In this document: positions 33,546 through 42,970 of the stretch, piece after piece
How positions within the stretch are numbered: the stretch's first letter is position 1
How the letters are laid out: each line of letters begins with the position of its first letter
NCBI GenBank assembly: GCA_030765045.1
Contig: CM060970.1
Span: 55,297,076-55,361,075 of the forward strand
Length of the DNA stretch: 64,000 nucleotides
Reading direction: 5' to 3'
DNA from: Tenodera sinensis
Taxonomy: Eukaryota > Arthropoda > Insecta > Mantodea > Mantidae
Program-made: the position numbers and the translations under genes
Notes under the pieces: model-generated
What the model was told of the DNA's origin: nothing
What the model saw: the letters and a program-made list of their open reading frames with translations, nothing else
Database searches by the model: none

Positions 33546-34143
33546 TGCGTGCGTGCGTGCGCGCGCATCTGTGAACATTTTCTCAAAAATCCGTTTAATG
33601 ATTTTGATTAAAGTGCCACATGTTTAAGATATTTTAATGACAAATTAAATGTGTATCATGGATTTTCTGGGAATGTGTTCAGAAGTCTTTATTCTAGATG
33701 ACTTGCATAATTGGTAAACCATAACAGACCGACAAAATCTTGTTCTTCCTCTGATTACTCTTCCCGTACATGCCAGTACATGCCAGTGCCGAGGGTCAGA
33801 TGCCTGTCTGGGAGCAGACGAATCTATGGACCGGAGAGAGTGAAGACCTGTAAGCGGGTCATCAGAGTATGAGAGTCAGGAAGAGGATTATATGAAATGC
33901 AGGGGAAATGAATGATTGCAAAGGTGGTGATGTAGCAGTTGGTGGAATGACTGGCGGAGGAAACCGGGGAACCCGAGAAAAAAATCAGACGCCACTTCGT
34001 CCATCACGAGTACCATATGTGGGTCCCTGGGATCGAACCCTTGGTGATAGACGAATAGTCTAACCGCTCAGCCACAGCTTCGCGGTTAGACAAAATCTTA
34101 GTACACAAAAAATGTGGATACCATTAAAACACACTAGTTATTC

Positions 34144-34183
<40 letters not shown>

Positions 34184-34470
34184 TGGGTATAATCATTTTC
34201 GAGACATTTCAATTTACGGGTTTGAATTTACAAATATTACACTTCTCTCAAATAGGAAGTCGGTTCTAGTTTTTTATTTCCTGACCGTACAAAGACAAGG
34301 GCATTATAAAGCTATCATACAGCGACCGCTCTTAAACCGATTCACATTACACCTACAAGGGCATGTTATAACACAATTTCTACAAATGTTTATTTCCATT
34401 AACATGAAATAGAAGAACAGGCGTTATAAGAATGGTTTGTGCAAGAGTGCAATACATCAGACTTGTTTTA
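33380..34470 (-). repeat. R1 repeat, inverted, with SINE1 insertion
   Basis: R1 reverse from 'tctctactacgtgaaatatt' through (GT)n at 33477-33540, interrupted by SINE1, resuming at 34100 and ending at 'agtgcaatacatcagacttg'. A T-run of about 38 lies at 34145-34182. Confidence 0.82.
33731..34099 (-). mobile_element. SINE1 with 11-bp target duplication
   Basis: The element 33742-34088 is flanked by GACAAAATCTT at 33731-33741 and 34089-34099. The minus-strand tRNA-like head contains GGTTCGATCCC. The opposite end is a short GAA-type tail ('gttcttcctctgattac' on the plus strand). The duplication and tail support target-primed insertion into R1. Confidence 0.92.
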
Positions 34471-34849
34471 GTTATTACAGTGTTGTTTTAACAATTTTCG
34501 CTTCTCTTTACAATGTGGTATTTCTGAACGACACAACCTACATTGTATGCTTTCTCCATTCATGATTGAAGTATTTGTACCAAATTTTTTCACCAACGTT
34601 TCCACGTATGGTAGCACATGATGATTCTAACGTACTGAACTTTGTATAGCGCAAAACAAATGCAAACACAGAGCGCACATACTAGTATGTATGACATGAC
34701 GTGTAAGAGGTAGAGTGGCAGATGTGTTGATTCCTTCTTCAAAGGATATTTGTTCTAGCTTTATTACATTTCTAGTTCTATTGGGAATCAGCCTTTAAAC
34801 ATTGTAGATGAAGAGGAAAGCATTCGCAGTGCTCTAGATAGGAAGTAAG
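34471..34849. other. upstream region of paralogue 2
   Basis: No repeat or coding motif was recognised. Confidence 0.4.
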
Positions 34850-34873
34850 TTCTGACGCAAAAACACGTCAGAA
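34850..34873 (+). promoter_or_regulatory. palindrome with TGACG/CGTCA half-sites
   Basis: TTCTGACG (34850-34857) and CGTCAGAA (34866-34873) are perfect inverted arms around an 8-base spacer. It lies about 66 bases upstream of the TATA box. The paralogue has an inverted TGACGC/GCGTCA pair at matching distance. Confidence 0.45.
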
Positions 34874-34895
34874 TTCACGACGGAACTGTAGTAAA

Positions 34896-34916
34896 ATTTC
34901 CGCATAGGACGGAAAT
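34896..34916 (+). promoter_or_regulatory. ATTTCCG/CGGAAAT palindrome
   Basis: Two 7-base arms flank a 7-base spacer, 22 bases before the TATA box. It may be a factor-binding palindrome; not present in the paralogue promoter. Confidence 0.35.
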
Positions 34917-34938
34917 GATGTGGTTCACAAAGTTTCAA

Positions 34939-34946
34939 TATAAAAG
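34939..34946 (+). promoter_or_regulatory. TATA box of paralogue 2
   Basis: TATAAAAG, 27 bases before the A of an arthropod-type initiator TCAGT (34964-34968), which is the expected TATA-to-start spacing. Confidence 0.75.
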
Positions 34947-34963
34947 AGGGTCGTCATTGAACT

Positions 34964-34968
34964 TCAGT
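34964..34968 (+). promoter_or_regulatory. initiator TCAGT
   Basis: Matches the arthropod initiator consensus at the correct distance from the TATA box. It predicts transcription from about 34966 and a 5' UTR of only about 12 bases. Confidence 0.6.
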
Positions 34969-34977
34969 CACATCACA

Positions 34978-35376
34978 ATGAAGTGCTTGAACGTATTATT
35001 TGCTGTGATTGCGGCGGCCGTTGTGGCAGCTACCCCAGTTCCAGGATCCACGGGGCCATACCGTTTAGAAGTACCAGACCACTGCGACGTGAACGCCATT
35101 CAACTCACCACAGTCCACAATGGGGATCAGCCTTCATGCAAATTTGTCGCTTGTGATGATGTCTACGATACTGAAGACGCGAGGCGAATACCAGCATCGA
35201 TCCCTCACTACATCTGCGTGGACGAGAAACCAACCTGTCATCAGCAGTTCAGCGAAATAACATTTGCCATAGTCAATAAGAGTACCAATGAGACGATTAC
35301 GAATGGTACGTCAATTATAGGATGGGGATGCCAATACAGCGATCATTTGGATGACACTCTTTATCACCATCTGTAA
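34978..35376 (+). CDS. secreted cystine-knot-like protein, paralogue 2 (intact)
   Basis: A 132-residue frame from ATG to TAA. I chose the ATG at MKCLNV rather than the upstream in-frame ATG (34918) because that one precedes the TATA box. Residues 1-18 (MKCLNVLFAVIAAAVVAA) are a clear signal peptide. The mature part has cysteines 36, 54, 59, 80, 87 and 118 and sequons at N100, N104 and N109. Five cysteines align with paralogue 1, and VDEKPTCHQ matches VDPKSTCHQ. The order RRIP-x-x-I, then C, C and a late GWGCQYS resembles IL-17-like and PTTH/trunk-like cystine-knot ligands, but the usual GC-x-C ending is not complete. I treat the family as unproven; a lineage-specific secreted protein is equally possible. 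A consensus donor (CTG|GTAAGT, 35424/35425) follows the stop, suggesting a 3' UTR intron. Confidence 0.8.
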   Translation: MKCLNVLFAVIAAAVVAATPVPGSTGPYRLEVPDHCDVNAIQLTTVHNGDQPSCKFVACDDVYDTEDARRIPASIPHYICVDEKPTCHQQFSEITFAIVNKSTNETITNGTSIIGWGCQYSDHLDDTLYHHL

Positions 35377-35729
35377 TTGTGGACGTGCCAAAGTTGCTCC
35401 CCTGCAGCTATTCCTAACGTTCTGGTAAGTCACATTCTCATCTATCTAATGTTTTATATTCACACGAATCCATTCTTCTACAAACCTTTTTCATAGTCGT
35501 CGCCATCATCAGACTATGCAGCCTGTTCTGCAAAGTGGCAAGTTAAACCTGTCTCTACGCAACAGTTGCCAAACTTTTCATAACATAAACTGGTGCGGCT
35601 TATTCATTTTGGAGCAATTCAATAGAGAGTAAACGAATATTCCTCATACAAAAGAAGGTTATAAAATTATTTCTAACACCTATAGCAGACGCTCATGCAA
35701 AGATATTCTTAGAAGACTGAAGATATTAA

Positions 35730-35955
35730 CCTTCATACAATGAAATTCATAAGATAAACACTAGGCAAAAAGGTAGCATCTATCATTCCAGTGCAAAACT
35801 TTCTTGCTTCAAGAAAGGTATTTATTATGAAACCATAAAAATATTTAATGCTCTTCCAAATGATCTTAAGGAAAAAGCTGACAATTTCAATGCTTTTAAA
35901 ATTGTTGCTAAAGAGCATCGATCTCAAAATCATTTTATTCTGAACATGATTAGCT
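35730..35955 (+). pseudogene. Jockey/CR1-like reverse transcriptase C-terminus
   Basis: The frame reads TRQKGSIYHSSAKLSCFKKG, then IYYETIKIFNALPNDLKEKA, then NFNAFKIVAKEH and a stop. This is the typical ending of Jockey/CR1-like ORF2 proteins (S..KGV.Y...KI(F/Y)N.LP..IK.....F...L). Only the 3' end is present, a common 5'-truncated remnant. Confidence 0.78.
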
Positions 35956-36379
35956 GAATGGCAAATTATCCTGTTAATGCTTATGTAGCTTTGTAAGCAG
36001 TTTCTAGCTGTTTTAGTGACAAATCACTGATAATGACGTTCGATGCCTGCTCGATAGCTACTTAAATCTATTGAAGAACTGACAAAAGATGTCATTCATT
36101 GCTAATTATATAATTAAATAATTGGACATGGCTGGAAAAGCCCAGTGAAAGTTTAAAACAAAGATTGATTTGCATTTTTAAATATACATTATGTTAATCT
36201 TATAATTGCATGGAAAATTTGATTGCACTTCTCAACTATCCTTGCTTTATTTTTTGTGCTTGTATACAATGTGTTTTCAACGTAACAAGCACTTGCGATT
36301 AAAGGAGAAACGAAAAAAAAAATGAAACAAAAAAGAATAGCGATTCCAATTAAAGAAAAGTACAATAGCTTGAAACTTT
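35956..36379. other. unrecognised AT-rich sequence
   Basis: Possibly the 3' UTR of the preceding non-LTR remnant; nothing specific was seen. Confidence 0.35.
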
Positions 36380-36955
36380 AAAGTAATAACAAGCAATATA
36401 TCGGAAATGGTGACCTCCACAAAGAAAATGAACATGAAATAAATTGTGCTTTAATGAGATTTACATTTTTTATACAGTAAGATATAGTTTATATCTTACA
36501 GTTTATCAGTTATGCATAAATCAATAGTAAATAGGATAACATGGGCTATAATCAGAAAATTCAAAATATACATTTCATTTGCCATAAAAATATCTTAAAC
36601 ATATGGCATTTTAATCAATATCGTTAGAGTCATTTTTGAGAAAATAAAAATGTTCGAAAAACTTTGCTTTTAAACGATGGTTTAGGTTGGAGGAATTTTC
36701 TTCAAAGTCTTAAAGTCGCATCCTGAAAGATATTAAATGTAAATACCAACTTTGGTTTTTAACCGAATTTTCGTTTTTTAGTTAGGTATCTTGTTCACAG
36801 ACACACGCTCACCCACCCACACACCCACATATCCCCACACCCACCCATCCACCCAAGGTCTCAAAACATATATATCCGGTGAAATATCGACATCGAAATG
36901 TTGGGTCGAACACACTACTTCCCCTACATACTATACGTAGAAGAGAAAGTAAAAA
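36380..36955 (+). repeat. R1 repeat, head-truncated
   Basis: From 'ataacaagcaatatatcgga' to 'acgtagaagagaaagtaaaa'. The CA tract is replaced by degenerate CCCACAC-type repeats (36805-36860). Confidence 0.85.
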
Positions 36956-38389
36956 TGGTAACAAATTCGACATTAATTAATTTATCGGCAATTAGAAGTT
37001 ATCCATATAGCAAACGACAACTACAACAATAAAGAGTTATTTCATATAAATTTACAAAGAACACTTACATGTTTTCAAACATTACAGTTCATTAATATTG
37101 CAAGCTTAGATTTAAACATTGATATTTACTGGTTTAAAAATGTATCATTCCAAAGCACATTATACATTTTGAGCCACAAGTAAAATTGGCATTTGGATTC
37201 TTATAAATTCTATCCCAATCCTTCCCCCACACGTTAATATAATTATTTTTCATGCATGGCAACCTTTGAAGGTCCTGCACAGGCGCTGCATAACAATAGG
37301 TTAGATCCACCCACTGAATTTTTTTCTGGTGTTTATTTTGAATTTTGCTCTTAATGGGGTCAATGAACGGAAAGATATTGACATCTAGTAAGTGTCAAGT
37401 ATATGTATGCTGCTGGCAAATTTTAATGCAGGTAAAACTGTAAATCTTAGTTTCTACATAAAAATTGCTTTTTCCCAAATCAACAACCTCTTTGAAACTT
37501 TTATGTTTGTTAATCTATATTATACATAAAATTTACTATGAGTATAAAACTCGTGAGTTACTTAAAACACACAAAAAAGAAGTGTCAAAGTCTAAAAAAC
37601 TGAACCTACCCACACATGCACCCACTCACACACGCACCACCCAGAAGAATCACTTTTTATATTAATACTACAATATATTTGGAATTCTGTAAAGTGTAGT
37701 GGACAGAGAAAGTCATGTGAGTGTAATATGTAAGATCTTTTTTTCCATGCTCATGCAACTTATAAATATAAGTGGGTGATGTTTTTACTTATGAATATAT
37801 CTATACAACTAGAACTAAGAAGTATTTAAATGTCTGGCATTTCAGAATGTTAAAATCCTCCAATTTATTTTAACTGTAACAAATATTCTGCAAGTTACCA
37901 GAAAATTGACACAGTATCGGTTATGAGGTGAGACAAACAATTCTTGCGTATAGGGGAAGCCACTTCGCTTCCCTCCCTCTCTGCAACGGCTGTGAGGGGG
38001 GAAAGGCGGGCGAGCTTGCTGCGAATGAGTAAACATTATTATGACAGCGTGCAGCTGAAACAATTGCAGTTCACACAAAAGTAATTGTTGGCACATAGCC
38101 ATAGGTATAGGCAAATTACTTTGTTCGTTATAATGCTAATTTTTATACATATAAATGCCTTAGCAATATGCACTAAAGCTGTGCTATAGTGAACCTCACT
38201 CCTTCATGGACGGAAACGTTATGACTTCTGCGCATACTTGACTGCGCAATTTCCCCCACCATCAGTCTTTCAGGTGAAGAGTTGCCACTGCACAGCTAGG
38301 GGAATTGTTCTTGCCTTGCCTCACGACCTATAGCACTGTGTAACTGCTCAAAAGATTTTTATTAATTTTATGTTATATTGCTTGTTTGC
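36956..38389. other. AT-rich sequence, with a GC-richer part near 38000
   Basis: 'agagaaagtcatgtgagtgt' at 37707 is a short inverted R1 head. A GC-richer block (37950-38030) shows no motif. Confidence 0.35.
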
Positions 38390-38800
38390 AGATGGCAAGA
38401 GAATGTACTTCACATCTAATAAGTTCGAAAAGCATTTGGAATCTATAGAATATGGATCATCATCATCTGGAAACATGCAAGTCTATTACTGCATAATGTG
38501 CCGAAACAAATTAGTTATTAATTTAAAATAAATGTCTGATGTTTCATTGCTCTCTGTTCAAAAAATTACAATAAGAAAAGTAATAGAGCTTTTGTGCAAT
38601 GCAAATCACAATATCTTTCATAAACAATTAAAAACAAAGAGAAGCAAAATTGCAGCTGATGAGCCATTGTTTAATAAAGGACCTATATATAGATTTAGTT
38701 TAGAATTGCGGAGCATTTTTTCAAAACTGGATAGATGTACAAAATGGGTTTCTGAGAGGAATGGCTTTTTCTACTCATTAGCTTTACAGAGCGGTTAACA
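38390..38800 (+). pseudogene. unidentified open frame with in-frame stop
   Basis: A possible acceptor ('ttgcttgtttgcag') precedes a frame reading GKRMYFTSNKFEKHLESIEY, then VYYCIMCRNKLVINLK, a TAA, and 88 more open codons (SDVSLLSVQKITIRKVIELL ...). Two closely spaced cysteines (YYCIMC) recall a zinc-finger start, but no family is identified. It could be a decayed element or gene exon. Confidence 0.3.
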
Positions 38801-40129
38801 ATGCAACTTTTTAATAATTCACTCTCCTTCCTAAAACTATATCAACACAGCGAAAATAAAAAGTATAGTTTAACTAGCGAAATTTTGAGGTTTGAAGACT
38901 TGAAGATTTTTCAAAAAGCGATAGTTGCTGATTAACTTTCTTGTACAAGTGTAAAATTAGCATGTTAATTATGAGGTTTTGTTGTTTATTGTTGAGGATA
39001 AAGTATTTTACTTGTTAGCTCCAGTAAGGAATGCCTTTTTTATGGGCATAGAATTATTTAATGCTTAACAGGCATTCGATGTTTTAATGCTTTTATATTA
39101 TAACTTTATTCACTATTATTTTGAATGGTTGATACAATATTTTGCGACTGATTACACAATTCTTAGTTATGTATTATATTGTTAATCTTATACATCACAT
39201 TTTTATTTTGACCTTCATATAAAACATAATGTACTATACAATCATCATATTAATATTTATACAGATTAGTTAGCAGATATAAACTTAGAAAGAACCACTA
39301 TTTGCACATAACAATATTTACTTTATGTATCAAATATATTGACTACATACAAGTAAATCACAATTTTATACAATTTCATAAATTTTGCATCTATCAAGTT
39401 TTGAAAACAAAATGCTCCTCAATTATAAGCAGCAGTATTATGTAAAATTGGCAGCTTTTACATTCATAATTCAATATTATCAAAATTAAAAACTGTATAT
39501 GTTTGTTATAAGCCAGGTAAGGCAAATGCCAGGTTAAGATCTCTGGAAGTGAATTTCAAAAGTCTATAGTTTTTAATCATTTATTTTGACAATTTGACTA
39601 CTAATTAGGTATGTTATGTGTATACAGAATACAAAAGTAGAGCTAATTTGAATAAGTGTTCCAAGATAAAAATTCTTTCTCAAATTTGAATATGAAAATG
39701 TATGTTATAATAAAAATGTTCATATATATTAGGTTAGAGTGAGAAAATTTTAGTTCTGTAATAAATAGGTATTCTTCTCTAAGGAGGGAAAAAAAATAAA
39801 ATAGTACAGTCGTTTACTTGGATGTGCAAAAGAAGTAACTTAATAGTTATATTTTATATTTTCCATCATTTTTGTACATTAAGACTTTTTTAAAGCTTAC
39901 TACCTCTAAGTTGGATAGATATATAACTTCTAATATATATAGTTTTGAACACATGTGATCATTTTCATTGAATTTGATGAAAATATTATTAACATGAAGC
40001 ATTATTAACATTTCAAGATGCTGTTAGTTGTTTTTTCAAATTACTTTCTGGAGTGAACAGTAAATTGAATTGACAACCATTTTAACAGAGTACCCCAATT
40101 ATTGGAAAAAAATTAACTTTTGATTACTG
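38801..40129. other. very AT-rich sequence, nothing recognised
   Basis: No open frame, repeat or RNA motif was recognised. Confidence 0.45.
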
Positions 40130-40530
40130 CTTTCTCTACCACCTACATATAGCAGGTAACACGAAATATCAAAATTTTCATATTCAGACTTCATTAAAAA
40201 AACATGCATTTTAGGATTAACTGAAGCACAAAAAATACTGTTGGTCTAGGGTGCATGTGCTTGTGCATGGGTGGGTATGCATTTGTTGTGAGAGAGAGTG
40301 AATAGCATGAATCAAAAAGGAAAACTAGGTTAAGTATTTAGAATTTAAGTTCAATATTTTCCAATGATGCAACTTAGATTTTCAAAAAAAAATCACCTTA
40401 AAATATGCTTTATGTAGAAAAGTGTTTGTTATTTTTCATTATCTGGAAAAGTAATCCAGGGTTTTGATTAAAATGTCATGTTTAAAAAAATTACATGAAA
40501 ATAAAGCATAAATTTGTAAAAAATAGTCTG
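40130..40530 (-). repeat. R1 repeat, inverted, strongly diverged
   Basis: 'ctttctctaccacctacata', a degraded GT tract (40250-40290), 'aatttaagttcaatattttc' and 'gttttgattaaaatgtcatg' keep the R1 reverse order. It is among the oldest copies. Confidence 0.55.
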
Positions 40531-41266
40531 TTTTGTTTACCTGATTCACTAAGGATTGTAGATGGTTTGAGAAATATTAAGGAAAGTATATAATGGAACG
40601 ACAATAATAAATGACATAAGAGTTAGGACGCAAACTCATCCTCCTTGTGGCGTATGTTGCTTGCAACCAATGGCAGCAATAATTGTGCCGGAGTGGCCTA
40701 CCTTCTCTCTACTCTACTTAACTTGACGTGGTCATTATAATAGACAGCGGATAGAGGAAAAGAAAACACATATAAGGCAACACATTTGAATTTACCTAAG
40801 ATTGGTTTCCCTGAAATCCAATATATGTTTGCTTTGCAGCGCACTTTTGTCCCGATGTGACTTTTTGCAGTTTTGTTCTGACCACTCTCCATTTTTCTCT
40901 TCCTGGTTCTCAAGGGTTTTCTGTATCGACAGAGGAAGTGAATATCTATTATTATCCACACAATTTGCACATAACCAATTCTTACAGAGTATTGTCCTTG
41001 AAAAACCTCTTTAAAACTTAATCTTCTTAAACTTTAATTGCCGTCAAAGTAATTCATTTCTTACCTTCATAATTCATTTTCACTGTAATGCCCACCACGA
41101 GATAAACAAAACACGTACACTGTCTATATTGTTTTGTTTTTCGAGTGCTGGCGCATCTTTTGTTTTGTCCTAAAAACAAGTGACTACACGCAAATAGCTT
41201 AAGAAAGGCCAAATGTTGCATTAAAAGAACTTCCTCTCTCGATTCTTCAACAACCGGTTCTTAAAA
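40531..41266. other. unrecognised sequence
   Basis: Overlapping open frames on both strands at 40698-41014 show no motif. Confidence 0.35.
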
Positions 41267-42155
41267 ATATGTGTTGCACTCACATAACTTTCTCTTTCTC
41301 GAAATAAACATTTACAAAGATTATCTTATTGGTAATTTTCTTGTAGGTCCAAGAGGAACATGGGAGTACAGTAAGCTTTAAGGGATAGTAAAATCTTTTA
41401 AAGCTGGTCGCCACGCGATAGCTTTGAAATTCCGTCCTCTTTGCAGGCCAAGAGATTTAAAAAATGAACGGCTTCCCATTTGAGAACCGAGCGAGATGAC
41501 TCCGCAGTATCGTGTGAGGCTCACATTCAATAGGTCGTGGGTTTGATTCTCGTAGTCGAGCTTCCTGACACATAGGTATTTTCGGGGTTTTCCCCGGGTT
41601 GCTAGGCAAATGCTGGGAAGGATAATTACATTCTGATCTACGATTTCACCTCATTTCTCATTTCACTTCACCTTTCATATCTTTGGTTGTTTCAGGGTAC
41701 TAAGTATCTCTCTAAATCCTCATCCTCTGGATAGGGAGAGGTCTCCGAGTGCCGCACCCCCCCCCCAAAAAAAAACACCTGCGAGACCGCAAGGGGGAGG
41801 AAGTAACCCGGTGTATGAGGCGCCACCGGGGAGTACAAATGTTAAGAAACCTGCCCTCTCCTGTCAACTCTGCTCAGGTACGAGCACCCTTCATACCTTT
41901 GCACCTCACCCCGCCCTCCCGGGGGCACCTCTTCAGGGGCATAGGCAAAACTATTTCATTGGTCGAAGTGCTAAATTACTCCTCAGAACCTTGTCTATCC
42001 TATCTGTATCTATTTACCTCATTTGATAAAAATATACATACTAGAAAATTCAGGCAAATAACAAGGAATATCTGCGGAATGGTTCACTCACGAAAAAGAT
42101 GTACTTGACATAAATTGTGTATTTTAAAGAGATTTGCATTTTTTGTACAGTAAGT
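41267..42155 (+). repeat. R1 repeat split by SINE2
   Basis: Head 'tatgtgttgcactcacataa' to 'aatgaacggcttcccatttg', then SINE2, then 'caaataacaaggaatatctg' to 'gcattttttgtacagtaagt'. Confidence 0.82.
41478..42029 (+). mobile_element. SINE2 in R1, with target duplication
   Basis: The element 41487-42020 starts with a tRNA-like head ('ggtcgtgggtttgattctcg'), carries the SINE2 body ('ggggttttccccgggttgct') and ends near 'tatcctatctgtatc'. Flanks are ATTTGAGAA (41478-41486) and ATTTGATAA (42021-42029), an 8/9 match. Confidence 0.85.
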
Positions 42156-42239
42156 GTTTGTCATAATACAAAAATGCCAGGAAATCTGCCTATCCTAGAT
42201 TACCCTTTATATGGAACATTTTTTCAGAAATATATGTAT

Positions 42240-42420
42240 TTAGGCTTTCACGGCCGGTGTCTTGACTATTCGAAATATTTAGTTCTTCCGGGCTTGTAGG
42301 CCGTGGTCTAGAAGGCATGGTAGATACCAACGTTTCGCCAAGTACTGCGTTTGGCATCATCAGGGTAACACGATTCTCCGTCTGCACTGGTCAGAGTTTG
42401 AATTGTGGAAGCGGAGAAGT
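42240..42420 (-). mobile_element. Penelope-like element terminal region
   Basis: 'aacgtttcgccaagtactgc' and 'ggcatcatcagggtaac' are the kind of sequence found in the terminal repeats (pLTRs) of Penelope-like elements. On the minus strand it forms a hammerhead-type core, listed separately. No coding part adjoins it. Confidence 0.55.
42332..42363 (-). ncRNA. hammerhead-ribozyme-like core
   Basis: Minus strand: CTGATGA (42363-42357), stem II GCCAA/TTGGC with a 9-base loop, then GAAAC (42336-42332). These are the two invariant blocks of a hammerhead with a proper stem II. Penelope-like elements are known to carry minimal hammerheads. I could not find a convincing stem I, so cleavage activity is doubtful. 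Confidence 0.5.
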
Positions 42421-42536
42421 AGTGAAAGTAATGACCGTTAACGTCCGTTAAGGTTATTTATATGGGTGGGGGTGGGCGGGGCATTGTTGCGCTGGCTACG
42501 GGAGTGATTGGCCAGTTGTAGGTGGGGTTTTATTAC

Positions 42537-42604
42537 AACTGTTGTGTGTCTGAAAGTTTATCATGGATACCGGTTTTAGATAAACTTTCAGACACAGAAC
42601 AGTT
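42537..42604. repeat. 26-bp inverted repeat (strong hairpin)
   Basis: Arms 42537-42562 and 42579-42604 are reverse complements at 25 of 26 positions, with a 16-base loop. The shared core is GTCTGAAAGTTTATC. It lies between the Penelope-like piece and a non-LTR endonuclease remnant; its origin is unknown. Confidence 0.9.
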
Positions 42605-42739
42605 GCACGTCAGTGCGAGTTCTTTATTGTGATGAAATTAGACAGTTGTTCTGTTGCTGTTAGTTTGTACAAAAGTGATCTAAGTGTAACATTAGCACTA
42701 ATAAAGCATGATTAGCAGTAACTGGTGTTTTCTCATTTG

Positions 42740-42970
42740 TTACAATATTTTCTTTTGTTTTTCTGCAATATTGGCTTCCATGAGACTAAAGACATCTCTA
42801 TTTTCTTTTTGTAATAGTGTAAGATGTTCAGATTTCTGATCATGACTAAATCCTGTTGCATTCCATTGCAGTATACTTAGTGTAGATATTTTTCCCAAAT
42901 TAGTCCCCACCCAGAGATCCAATTGGGGGACTATTACTCCAGAACGTTTCAATTTAGGAAACATATCCAT
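42740..42970 (-). pseudogene. non-LTR retrotransposon endonuclease N-terminus
   Basis: The frame reads LSILQWNATGFSHDQKSEHL, then TLLQKENRDVFSLMEANIAE. ILQWN.(N/T)G......E....L...DV..L.EA is the start of the apurinic-type endonuclease domain of non-LTR ORF2 (WN and E residues visible). The rest of the domain and the reverse transcriptase are missing. Confidence 0.72.

Noticed and set aside
41749..42108. 119-codon frame in a GC-rich segment
   Set aside because: Covers the SINE2 body and a C-run; no conservation with the SINE2 copies at 7385 or 20205.
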